Source: Tipula vernalis | Lineage: Eukaryota; Arthropoda; Insecta; Diptera; Tipulidae | Reading direction: 5' to 3' | Length of the DNA stretch: 64,000 nt | Assembly (NCBI GenBank): GCA_958295665.1 | Contig: OY282560.1 | Location: 189,196,561-189,260,560, forward strand | Shown: positions 11,315-22,849 of the stretch, one piece after another | Position numbering within the stretch: the first letter of the stretch is position 1 | Layout of the letters: every line of letters begins with the position of its first letter | Notes under the pieces: model-generated | Told to the model about the DNA's origin: nothing | The model's input: only the letters and a program-made list of their open reading frames with translations | Databases searched by the model: none | Program-made: the position numbers and the translations under genes

Positions 11315-11822
11315 TTACTTTCTTTTACTTAAGTAAAATAAAGTATAGTTATCATAAAAATTTTGGACCTTGAGATTTTTAATGATTCATCTGTGTTGAC
11401 GTCGCCTGAGTCCGAAAAAGTGGGTTTCGAAATGGTATATGTCTGTCTGTCTGTCAACCTGCGTCAGTTTGTCAGTCTGTCAGTATGTCAGTCTGTCAGT
11501 CTGTCAGTCTGTGTCCTCTCTACATCCCAGATGGTTTAACCAATCGAACTGAAACTTCAGATTTAAGCTTTTTTGATAAATTGGGAGGTCCCAGTGAATT
11601 TTACTCCAAATCGGCTAACCGGAAGTGGCCACTCCCTTGGTCCAGAAAATGTATTTTGCAAATATCTTAAATAGTATAAGGTTTATAAAAAACTACAATA
11701 CATAACACAAAATGTTTCCAAAAATTAAAAACAAATAAAAATATAAAAAAAAAAAATTCTTAAAATTCTCTGTTCGTAAAAGAAAGTTGTGTGTTGGCTA
11801 CACGTCCTTTTTTTTTTTTTGA
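11315..11822 (+). repeat. dispersed repeat, copy 2
   Basis: Second copy of the 4666-5080 repeat in the same orientation. It has ACTTTCTTTTAC at 11317-11328 and GTAAAAGAAAGT at 11776-11787. It differs by an expanded TGTC/TCAG tetranucleotide tract at about 11440-11513, where copy 1 has only a few bases. The 61-codon frame across this tract is not a gene. Confidence 0.75.
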
Positions 11823-13198
11823 CCATATCATTTTGACTGGAGTTCGATTTCTTAAACAAATTATTTAAAGTGTGTTGAATTATTATCCTTCCGGTTCCTC
11901 CGGATTTTTGCATTGCCGCTCGTAAATTTGGCGATCTCAAAGAATATTATCGAAAATATTAGTAAAAACAAGGACACCCGCAGAACTTTGAAAAACCAGA
12001 ACATTTCCGGTCATCCTATTTGTTTAGTAAGCTTATTTTAGATTTTTGATTATGTGTGATGAATCAAAGTTGAATACACAATACATTAACAAAAATTCTC
12101 TTAAAAATTGTGTATAGTGTTACAAAACAAGGACTTCGCACTAAAACTAACGAATTTTTCGAAGGAATTTTGTTTAAATTATATAGGAAGCATACCCGAC
12201 TTAGTTAATCGAAGAATTTCAAAATATTTGAGTTTAACTTAATTCGCAGCCTCGAATAAAGGAAATGTTCTGATGATTGAACTGTGATTTTAGAATAGAA
12301 CATTTTACTTCCATTTGACAACCATTGACATCTTTTAATATGTATGTACAATCAAATTATGGAGCTGAATCCTACATTAAAATATTTATCAATTTATAAC
12401 ATAATTTACAATAAGCAACTAATTCCAAAAGAACAATAAATTGTACAAATAAAATTCATGTAAGTCCAATTTTAATTTAGAAATATTTTTTTTTTATTAG
12501 AAATTCAATAAATTTTATTTTATTCCCTTACATTAAAACGCAAAATTACAAATTTTATCCTTTTTTATTATACAACACAAGATAATCATCATTGTGTGAT
12601 GCTGCTGTTATTGCATTATTAGGACGATATTATAGTCATCCGTTCCTCCCCTTTATTTATTGTATTGAACACTATATGAATGTGTATATAACGTCACAGG
12701 ATAAAGAGAAAAAAAAAATCACCGTTTGAAGAAAAATGTTGCTACTTTTTTTATACGAATATAGTGTACAGGGAAGGATGCTGTTTGCACAGTAATGGTA
12801 CATTAATATCTCTATTACAGAAGAAAAATAATCAATCTGGGTGATTAATGGATTGTGTTTGTTGGTTTTGTGCTTGTTTAGGAATTAATAGAATTAGTTT
12901 TTTAGATGATTAATTGGGCAGGTAGGTGGATTGCACTCTGAATATGTTCAATAATTCTGTAATCTGTACAGGCTACTCTCTTATTTGCATAATTATTTTA
13001 AATTCTTCCTAGATTTTGAAAACATGTTGCTGGAAAAATTATTTTTTTACATTTGCAACAACCAACCACAATAAAATATAGACGTCAAATGAATTGTGAA
13101 AATGTTGTTTTATTGATATTTGACATTATCATTTGAATAACACCAGTGTTTAAACAAGTCAAATTTGTCAAAAATCTAAATTTTGGAAAAGTCATGTA
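11823..13198. other. AT-rich spacer
   Basis: A run of T at 11811-11821 and A/T-rich sequence; nothing coding recognised. Confidence 0.5.
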
Positions 13199-13948
13199 AA
13201 GGGTGGTACATTTAAAAGTTTGTTTTTAAAAACGCTATAAAATGAGTATACGTCTATATTTGGTGGAACCTTTTTTATTGCATAGATTGGAGTCTCCGAT
13301 TTAAGAATGAAAAACAAATTGCGTTCATGTGGCTTCCTCTGCTGGCGTTACAGTAAGCCATCCTGTGAGTCCAGTTTTCAAGAAGTTTTCCGATGATTTC
13401 GGCGCCTATCTCGCGAATAATAGCCGCAATGTTTTGTTTTAAAGCTGGAATTATGTCTCTGGAGTATCCGCGTAACCACATATAAGTCCAACGGCGTGAA
13501 ATCGCAGCTCCGCGCAGGCCAATTGACATCTCTAAAACGGCTGATTATTCGGTTGTCCACGCAGACAACTGATATCGAAGCGGATGGTCATTTGCTTTCA
13601 ACTCCTGAGTCATCTGGGCCTTGTAAGCGAATAATCTGTGGTCTTGCTGTTGCTGCTTCTCGGGCGTGCGTACTGTCCGAGCTCGGAGACCACTTCTGTT
13701 ATCTAATAGCAAGCCTTTCTCACGAACTTAGCGGTTCCGCTTGGCACTCTTTCACAACAAATATTTCGTATCCAAATTTGCACGGTTTCGGCTACAAAAC
13801 ACTGACTTTGAAAATAGGTTTTCAATATTTTGAAACGCTTCTCAAGCGGAAACATGATTGTTTCGTTACGCGGAATATCAGACAGAGTTCAAAAAATGTG
13901 TTGCCATAGCCTATGATTTAAAAACAAACCAATAGTTGGGTCACCCTT
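13199..13948 (-). mobile_element. mariner-superfamily element, internally decayed
   Basis: The 750-bp unit is flanked by TA at 13197-13198 and 13949-13950, as expected for Tc1/mariner. The ends form a 32-bp inverted repeat with identical outer 7 bp (AAGGGTG) and identical inner 13 bp (GTTTGTTTTTAAA) at the same offset. It carries a broken transposase on the minus strand. It is too short for a full transposase gene, so it is an internally deleted copy. Confidence 0.85.
13275..13910 (-). pseudogene. mariner-like transposase remnant
   Basis: The minus strand shows WPARSCDFTPLD at about 13500-13535, the block around the third catalytic Asp of a group of insect mariner-like transposases. The frame then shifts to one ending with a block containing RMAYCNASRGSHMN near 13330. 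The upstream part (13560-13910) has transposase-like fragments broken by stops. The first and second catalytic acidic residues are not identifiable. Frameshifts and stops make it inactive. Confidence 0.75.
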
Positions 13949-13951
13949 TAT

Positions 13952-15830
13952 ATAAAAAGATTATTGGTAAATTCAAAAAAATTTAAAATAGGTTTTTGGT
14001 TTTTTACAATGCAAATTTTGTTAGATTTGCGAAAGTTGCACCGTGAGTTTTTACGAAATACAACAATATCAAATTCTTAACCTCTCCTACGCGATTAAGT
14101 ATACACTTTTTATAAACGTTCTATGATTAGTTCAACTACCTATCTATCACGCACATTTTTTAATCTTTTTTTCGAACATATTATAACCAATTCGTTACGT
14201 TAAATTATAATTCAACTCGTCTAGTTTACTTCGTGGTGTACATTTTTTCATTGGAAATGTACCATGTTCAGGAGAATTACATTTGAAAATGTGATTAATC
14301 AATGAATTTAAAGAAAATGATGTTTGATTATTAAATATTTAGTAATGTGCAGATGTAGCATTTAAAAATACTAGAATTCTTAATATAAAATTACAGAATT
14401 TAGGATAATATTATTATAAAACTTTCACTTAAACTACGAGGCGCAGTCTGTCTATAAAATGCATGCGCAAAGAAGTTCAGATTTTTCAATACAAAATAAA
14501 CGCGCAAAACAAAAATATTTTGTTTAACCAATGGGCAAAAATCTCAAAAAAATCTGAAAAAAAAATCACGTGAGCGCAACAACTATCTATTCTTGAAAAT
14601 CGCAAATAATCATCAACAATAATCTCGAAAATAGTAAATTCCCAGGATCACGAATAATCTCAAATATTCTAGAAAAATATCATCGATCTGACTCAATATC
14701 TTCCAAACTTATATAAATTCTATCTATATAAAAAATGACCTATTATAAAACCACAAATATCCCAGATAGACGTCAAATCCCAGAATAATCTTGAAAAATG
14801 GAGAAATCTCTAAGAATCCCATATAATTTTGAATATCTTCGATGACAAGCTAATCAATGCTATTTAAATCTTGAAATCTAGATAAATTCATGTGAGATAA
14901 TTTAACGGAGTGTGAAGCACTACTCGTAATTCAAATCCAAGCTAAACTAGAATAATATCGAAAATCTCGTATAGTGTCGAAAATCTCGAGCAATATCGAA
15001 ACCTATAAAATTTCAAATAATATAATTAAAACCTTGGAAAATCGAAGAAAATATCTGTAATCTCATTACATCACTATTCCTAAACTATCAAGCAACCATC
15101 TCCAATGTCTTTCAGATTTTTAGTGATTAGTGATTTTAGCCACATAGAGACACGAAAACGAACGATTCGTTCGTTTTATCAGCGTAGCTTGGAACATGAA
15201 CAAAAGAGACACGAATGATGTTTATGTCATAAACAAGAAAGACATTGGTTTGATTACAAATTATAACCAAGGTGCAACAAAATACGACACTTTTCTCCCA
15301 CACAAAACAAAACGGCCAAAACTCAAATCGAAGTGAGGTTAAATCAGAACGAAAAAAAATCGCGAAGCGTTCGAATAAAATTATACCATCTACTCAGAAC
15401 AATGAAAGAATTTAAAAATGAAAATTTTTGAATTGAATTTGTAAAATTTGATGTTTTTGTAGTTTAATTATTAATTGATTTTACTTTGTACATTTTCTGT
15501 ATAATTTTAATTTAAAAAATCCTACCTTTTAATCACAAAAGAGAAATTCTTTCCGAGAAGAATTTTCAAATGTGTGCTATGTGGCAATGCCTTAAGCGAG
15601 AAGCTCGAATAATTGCGTAAAGTTCGCATAATTTTAGATTCCTCTAGAATAATTTTGAAAAATCTCAATTCTACCTCAATTCAAAAGCATAAAACTTCTT
15701 TCTCGAAAAAAAATTATTGGAAACTTAGAATAATCTCGAATACATATGGAATAAAACTTTACAGCTATTCAATACCAAATATTTCAAAATCTCCTATTTT
15801 GAGCACAACTTGGGTCGGTTAAGTAGGCAT
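13952..15830. other. AT-rich spacer with degenerate ATCTCGAAAA words
   Basis: From about 14560 to 15060 the words AATCTCGAAAA, AATAATCTC and close variants recur irregularly. The complementary words (TTTTCGAGATTATT) are frequent at 26500-29600. The rest is unstructured. No gene recognised; the 69-codon frame at 15613-15822 lies in this biased sequence. Confidence 0.4.
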
Positions 15831-15839
15831 TATACGGAG

Positions 15840-16062
15840 AACATATTATGAAACAGATGCGAAGCGGACTGTCCTTTCGAAATAAATAAATAAATTTAAT
15901 GATTCTTAACAATAAAACATTTTAATTGCCAAAACAAAACTTATTTATTGGCACATCTACTTCGCAAAAACGATATCCGACAAAAATTCGCTTTTACATT
16001 TCATAATAAGGCGAATCGTTCGACTCAACAGCATAAAATGCGAAATCGCATTTTTTCATAAT
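15840..16062. repeat. possible small inverted-repeat element
   Basis: CATATTATGAAAC...ATGCGAAG near 15850-15875 is matched in inverted form by the ATTTTTTCATAATAGG block at about 16043-16064, next to a short palindrome ATGCGAAATCGCAT at about 16038-16051. A decayed MITE is possible; borders are uncertain. Confidence 0.3.
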
Positions 16063-16762
16063 AGGCCCTCACGTATTTCGATTATTTTTTCGAAATTGCA
16101 ACAAAATCTGATTATCATGTAGCGTAATAGCTTGTATGTAATAATTGGATATATAATCAAATGGAAATGTCAATGGATTACAATTTACAATTAACTACAA
16201 CAATTTTAGTGTAATTCAGCTATGCGGTTAGGTCTAGGCAAGCTATTTCATATGTATTTTAAAATAATTTTCAAAAAAAAGCTTCGTACCCATATTTGAA
16301 GAAAATAAACGCAGTGAGCTTTGATCATTCACTCAAATATTATATGAAATTGATTACTATATCAAAGCTATCTAGGTTTTTTTAATGGGTACGAAGCTTT
16401 ATTTTCAGGCAATAGGTATTGAATCTGAGCCGCCAAAAAGTGTTTTTGTAACAATGGTCTATTAGAAATGGTTCAAATTTCAATGTGTGTCTGTAGCGAT
16501 TAGAACATTTTTACTTTACAATTAAAATTAATATTCTAACGATTTAAATAACTTTTAATTTAAATTAACTTTTCGATATACGATTCGTATGATGTTTGCC
16601 TATAAAATTTGAGTAAACTTCGCAAATTTTTCGCAAATCTCTTATTCTAACATAACACTTAATAATTAAGTGTTTTACAAAAAACGAAACGTTAATGTAT
16701 CGCGATAAGCGAACTATTTACTACTAGTTTTAAAATTATTTATCTCATAAATACCGTTCGAT
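16063..16762. other. AT-rich spacer
   Basis: No supported feature. Confidence 0.45.
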
Positions 16763-17520
16763 ATTGAAAGACCGAATGTCGGAAGGCCGAATGGGTCGAA
16801 AGGCCGAATGTCGAAAGGCAGAATGTCGTATAGCCGAATGTGTTGAAAGGCCGAATAGTTCGAAAGGCCAAATAGTTCGGAAGGCCGAATGTCTAAAGGC
16901 CGGTTTTGTCGAAAGGCCGAATGTCTAATGGCCGAATGGGTTGATAGGCCGAATGTCGAAAGGCCGAATACGTGCGGAAAGGCCGATTAGGTCGAAAGGT
17001 CAAATTTTCATTAAATTTTCCTTCATTTAATTTATTGGAATCAATATGTAAAACCATTGAATTTATTTGTTAATGCAAAATGATTTAAATAAATTTAAAA
17101 TACGTGTTAATAAATCCTGTGTATGTAGCATATTAATGCGATCCATTTTGTCGGCAAAAAAAAAATTATTTATAAATACATTATTACATATTAATTAATT
17201 TTTAATTATGTGACAAAAAAAATGTAAGAAGATTTTAATATTTAAGGCGATTTACTAATAAACATTTTTATACCAAAAATTTTGATAAAAATATAAATTT
17301 TGGTTTTCATAAAAATATAAATTTTGAAAATTTTCATTCATAAAAAGATGACAGATTAAGATCAATTTAGACATTCGTTCTTTGAACGCAATCGGCCTTT
17401 CGACCTATTCGGCTTTGAACACATTCGGCCTTTCGACAAATTCGGCCTTTCGGCGTTCTGCCTTTCGATATTCGGCCTTTCGACATTCGGCCTTTCGACA
17501 TTCGGCCTTTCGGCCCTATT
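16763..17520. mobile_element. foldback-like minisatellite element
   Basis: The left arm (about 16766-17003) is a degenerate tandem array of a 15-17 bp unit of the form CGAAAGGCCGAATGT. The right arm (about 17378-17519) is the same unit in inverted orientation (ACATTCGGCCTTTCG). An AT-rich, non-repetitive core of about 370 bp separates them. Inverted arms made of short direct repeats are the hallmark of foldback elements. The minus-strand frame at 17367-17555, with repeated KGRMS/KGRIS, is the translation of the array and not a gene. No target duplication was identified. Confidence 0.65.
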
Positions 17521-19240
17521 CCAAAAATGCAGTGTGGCCCAATATTCACTGACACCGATGATACGGAAGTTTATGTTCTTTTAAAATTTATAAAAGTTGT
17601 CTTTCAATACATGTTATTTTAGCTTGAATTAATATTTAAAAATTCGAAAAAAATGTTGCTTTTGGAAGCTCTTATTCATTCAAATCCTTTTACTTCTAGA
17701 CATTTTAAAATGTAAAGATAGCGCTGCAACAATGCTTTTAAAAACCATAATTTGTCGAATTTGTGGTGATTATTATAGTTAAACTAACCAAAAAAAATGT
17801 TTTATTGTAAAATTTGTTTTTACTTTTCCTACTATAACGAAGTTATACTGGGTAAATATTGTAATCGCGAAAATAAAAATGTGTTCGTGATTTTCATATT
17901 TCTCGACGAATTAGGTTACCAGGACCCTAAAAGTTTTTCCAGTCATACATTTTTATTATTTTTGTTTTGCTTCCCATACAGACAAATACTGATAGTTTTG
18001 GTCGAAATTATGTAAGAGAAAGAGTTTAGTAATAAGCAATGTTTGTTAACTTTTAGGTTCATTCGAATCTAGAATAGAGGAGGTTGCAGCGGAAGAGCTG
18101 GCAAACAGATTTTCTCCAAAACGTGACCGACGATTTTTTATTTTTATTATGTTTATGGTAAACGTGACAATCAAACGTCTACCTGTTCACAAAAATTTGA
18201 AGTCAATTGAAGCATTGCGTGGTGGTCATTTTAACAAAAAACAGTAAAAAAATGTTTGAGCTATTTTTCGTGGTAATATCAAAATTTTCGAATAAATATT
18301 TTTATATGGTTAATACGCTTTCCAAATTCCAGCCATTCTTCTATAAGTATTTTTAAGAGAAAATGAATAGGTTACCGTGTAATATGGAATTAAATTTAAT
18401 TTACTTAAACTACTTTGCCGGTGGGAAATAATATCGTCAACATTTAAAAATAAAATATATCTAGTAAGCTTTCAAATATTAATTCTTTCCGTGACGTTTT
18501 ATTGATTTAAATTTCAACAACATGTTGATCGATACATTATTTGTGAATTGTTTTAATAAACTAGCCCTTAAAGGTTATATTTCTGAGTAATAAATTCTCT
18601 TGGTATTAATGTATTAAATTAATACGCTCTTAAAATAATATGATGCCATTTTCTTAAATGCTATGTGACAAGGAAGTAGATATTGGTAACAAAAGGTAAT
18701 TAACGTTAATTATGATTTTGAATTTTTTGTGTTTAATTTTTTTTATTTCTCGAATGGTCCACAGAGATGCTCCATTCACACTGAAGCACTGAGTAGAGAA
18801 TTATACCAGGCAATTCTCAAGTTGCTCACATAATAAAAGATCTGAACAAATGGTACAAATTTTCAGAAAAGAAATTTTGAATATTGTAGAGGCTCTGTGA
18901 ACGGAATAATTTAAATTCTTAAGGATTACTAGCGATGCATACCTCGATTTAATTGTTAAAGGTCGATTTTGATTGCTGTTCAACACGACTTAGTTCTGCA
19001 TAATCTAACATTAATTGTGCGTCTATGGTTTGGCGGCATTAGAGTAGAAGGTTTATATTGTCGTGACCAATTATTTTGGGGAAGGTGTCTCCAAATTTAA
19101 GAAAACCCACGTGCCATCTTTTTTGCGGATGTTTCTCAAAATAATAGAAAATGTTTGTAAAACATAAATGGTTGGATTTGTTCGATTTTTTGGTCAATCC
19201 ATTCTTTCGTTGCGAGTTATGAAGCCATAACAATTGCCCT
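17521..19240. other. spacer
   Basis: No supported gene. The short frames here lack motifs. Confidence 0.45.
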
Positions 19241-19252
19241 TCGCGAGAGCGT

Positions 19253-21150
19253 TCAAGCCGCTGATGGAACAGCCCCAAACTTTAGATCTCCAGATAATCG
19301 TAGATTATCTTCAAATATGGTTGTTATTAGCGATAAATCCGTGTCCTGTAATTGCCCATTTCTGATCATGACGTTAGTCCACTCCTCATCAGGCAGCACT
19401 TGCGTAAGCCTAACGTCGATGATGCTTTCTTTTCCTCCAATATACCCACAATGTTTGCATTCTACTGGACATAGTCGCCTTGATAACACTCGTCCTATAC
19501 CGATATTACTCGCATCGGTGTCTAAAATAAATTTCATGTTGGGTACAGGCCAGGCGTGTCTACTCATTTTTTGTAGTTTTACTATAATGGTGCACTCAAG
19601 TATAAATAAAAAACGAAACACAAATATTCAATCTTACAATGGAATTTAATTGGCGATCGACCAAAAATTGACCAGTAGATCGTGATCGACCTTATGGAAA
19701 CCTCTGGTATAGGGGATACGAGGACTGGCGCGACGCATAATCATCTGCTTAGTTCCAGGAATGTTTCTTTCTGGTCATCCTTCGGAATTCAAGTAAACTT
19801 TTAGGTCTTGGACAATGCTCTACCGCTGCAATCTTTCCTTTGTCTGTCTGAATTTCATTGGTCGTTACCAGATGACCAAAAAATGTTACTTCCGTTTTGA
19901 AAAGCTAACACTTCTTTGGGCTTAACTTTAATGCTGCAGCCTTTATCCGATCCAACACCTCTGTCAAGTATCTTCGATGCTCTTTGAAATCCTTACCCAT
20001 GACGATGATGTCGTCCAAATATATTAGACACGCCTTTTTGCTTCATTAATCGTTCAAAAGTCGCAGGAGGTGTTATATAATCCGAGCGGCGTAACATTAA
20101 ATTGTCAAAGTCCATTACCAACACTGAGCGCAGTTTTCGCGCGATTTTCCTCATGAACTTCCTCCTGTCAATAGCTGCTTTGTAGATCTAATGTCGAAAC
20201 ATCAATGAGATTTCGGTAATCAACGCAGAATCTCATGCTACCGTCCTTCTTCTCGATCAACACTACGTTTGAGGTACATGGAGTGTTAGATGTTTCGGTT
20301 ATTCCTACTGCTGGCGTATCTATTACCATCTAATCCAATTCTACTTGTTTTGCAAATGGTAATCTCCTGGGTGGTTGGTGAATCGGCATCTCTGTCCCTG
20401 CATGAATTCGGTGCTTAACCATTGCGGTTTATCCATTATTAGCCGAGGTACTGCAGAATATAGATATGTAACATTTGAGCAGTTGATGTGCAGAATTTTT
20501 CTGTACCATCCGAGAGATTTAGAAGCTAATTTGCATACTCTATAGTGCTTATCCGGTTTAGCTAGGGATTTCCCGATCATCGTGACAACTTGATGTTATC
20601 GAATGTTAATACACCTCATCTAACATCCACCACGAAGCCACTAGCCTCAAGAAGTCCATTCCCAAAATGACTTCGTCCACAATAGCTACAATCAGGACTT
20701 GGTGTTGCAAAAGTGTTTACTTGATCCTTATATTCACGATTTTTCCCCTTTTATCATTGCACTATCCCCTATTGCCGTTTGTAACTTCAACTCATTATTT
20801 TGTTGTATACCTCCGTAGATCAAATCTGTCCGGACGTATGATGATGTAGTCGATACCATCATCCATGGCGGGGGTTTACTTTTACGTTGCGACACGATGT
20901 TCGTCGTTCCAATGATTTTGTGCTGGCTTTAACTTGATCGAGTGAGAGGTCTGAACCACATGCGTCGTTGTTCCAGTTGCCGCAAACGCCTTGTATGTTA
21001 GTAGATAATTCGAGAAACTTCTCGTCCATTCTCTTTTAACCTTTTGACCATCTCTCTTTTTACTTGTGCTTTTTCACCAAATGGTTGTTTACTATCTTCT
21101 TTCTTCAAGATGCTTTCCGCATTCATTACTTCCTTTACAAAATCCGGACA
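19253..21150 (-). pseudogene. Ty3/gypsy pol relic
   Basis: Read on the minus strand, in order: a Lys/Glu-rich region with KCPDFVKEVMNAE (about 21000-21150), perhaps gag C-terminal; an aspartic protease end with VILGMDFL near 20670; reverse transcriptase pieces with KKDGSMRFCVDYRNL (about 20220-20260), the glutamine-rich palm-proximal block near 20120, and a region around the catalytic YLDD-like site near 20020 whose frame is broken; and RNase H/linker with FILDTDASNIGIG (about 19480-19530), CKHCG and PDEEW. RNase H jumps quickly from its first Asp block to the linker, implying an internal deletion. Many stops and shifts; no LTRs seen. Described only as a decayed retrotransposon. Confidence 0.8.
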
Positions 21151-21489
21151 TTTAGTTAAATTGTTAAAAAACTTAACAATACAATTTTAGATCAATTTTT
21201 GACTATATAGTGTACACTCACTCTTTTAAATACTCATAGTTTCGTCTGTTCTAATTTGCAGTTTAATCATTTGAACAGTGCGATAATCTAGTGAGTGTCA
21301 CAACACCATAAGTAAATATAAAAATAGAGTTGGTAAAGCGATTACCTTGTTTTGTTTTGCTAAGTGAATTTGGTAAAATGTAGACAGCTGAAAATTATAC
21401 CACAACTCTATCCGCACACCACAAAATGTTTAGAGTTTGCATTTAATTTCATTATTTTATTTGAGATTTCTTATCGTTATTAGTAAAAT

Positions 21490-22055
21490 GACACTTTTTT
21501 GAACCTAAATGTAATTTCCTCCACTCATCATTCGCACAGCCTCATTACTCTCTCATTATTAACTGAGTATTCACTTATTATTCATGAGTAATCTCATCTC
21601 ATACTCATGATTAATTCACTCAAAACTCTGTCATAATTCACTCAAGCCTAAAATTAGAATTTTTCTTGAATGTTTTTCTTAGATTTTTGCAAAACTGAAA
21701 CGTGCAAAAGAACCGTTCACTTCTATAATATATACTTCAATACTTTTGTTAAAAAATCCAAAGCTTAGCTTTAGTTCAGACCGGTCGTTTAATCAGCGAA
21801 GAAGTTGATTGGATTTAAGTAGATAAATTTCATCAGTGAATCATGAATGAATAATGAGTACATAATGAGTAAAAAATTATTGTGCAAATGTGTGTGAAAT
21901 GAGGGAATAACAAGTGAATAATGTGTGGAGCGGATATTGAGTGAATAATCGGTAAATAATCAATGAATTATTTTGGAAAAGGAATGAATAAAAAATGAAT
22001 AACAATTGGGGATAGTTAGTGAAAAATGTATGAATAAACAAGGAAAATTACCGTC
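21490..22055. repeat. degenerate inverted array of ACTCATTATTCAC words
   Basis: From 21530 to 21660 the words CTCATTATT, ATTCACT and CATGAGTAAT recur. From 21830 to 22050 the complementary words AATAATGAGT, AGTGAATAAT and GAATGAATAA recur. The two halves therefore form a loose foldback structure around an AT-rich centre. Borders and any target duplication are unclear. Confidence 0.45.
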
Positions 22056-22133
22056 AACACGGTTATTTGACAGCTAAAATGACATTAATCTATGTAATTA
22101 AGGATAATTTTTTTGTTCGTCTCTTATAATTTT

Positions 22134-22836
22134 ATTAAAGGTTTTGATCGAATTGTGTGCTTATTACGAACATTCATAAAAACAATACATTTATTCAATT
22201 ATAAATATATTTATTTAGCAAAAACATGATATTTCGGTTGCTCAGAACCATTCTCAAATGTATGTATATATAACATTAAAATATTTGTTTTGCCTGTATA
22301 AAACAATCAAATTAACATTAAAAACTCCATCTTCACATGCAATAGAATTTTTTTAAAAAAATTGTATAAACTTAATATAATTAAAATTGTATAATTGTAT
22401 ATTAAATTAATAAATATTAACACAACAACAGATTAAAATAATATTTTTACTAGAAGTAACTACTTCTGAATTAAGTCAAATAATGATTATTTGACTTAAT
22501 TCAGAAGTAGTTACTTCTAGTAAAAATATTATTTTAATCTGTTGTTGTGTTAATATTTATTAATTTAATATACAATTATACAATTTTAATTATATTAAGT
22601 TTATACAATTTTTTTAAAAAAATTCTATTGCATGTGAAGATGGAGTTTTTAATGTTAATTTGATTGTTTTATACAGGCAAAACAAATATTTTAATGTTAT
22701 ATATACATACATTTGAGAATGGTTCTGAGCAACCGAAATATCATGTTTTTGCTAAATAAATATATTTATAATTGAATAAATGTATTGTTTTTATGAATGT
22801 TCGTAATAAGCACACAATTCGATCAAAACCTTTAAT
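22134..22836. repeat. perfect 351-bp inverted repeat (palindrome)
   Basis: The left arm 22134-22484 and the right arm 22486-22836 are exact complements in inverted order, with one unpaired base (G at 22485) at the centre. The 15-bp sequence ATTAATCTATGTAAT occurs directly at 22084-22098 and 22835-22849, so the palindrome and about 35 bp of left-hand sequence sit between direct repeats, like an insertion with a target duplication. Each arm contains GATATTTCGGTTGCTCAG, faintly like the Penelope-type terminal repeat (AATATTTCGG) at 9487. No coding sequence. A recent inverted duplication or a sequencing/assembly artefact would both give such identity. Confidence 0.9.
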
Positions 22837-22849
22837 TAATCTATGTAAT

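Noticed and set aside
17367..17555. Repetitive KGRMS/KGRIS protein
   Set aside because: It is the translation of a 15-17 bp minisatellite arm; the opposite arm has no equivalent frame.
19317..19649. 110-codon plus-strand frame
   Set aside because: Shadow of the gypsy RNase H/linker on the minus strand.
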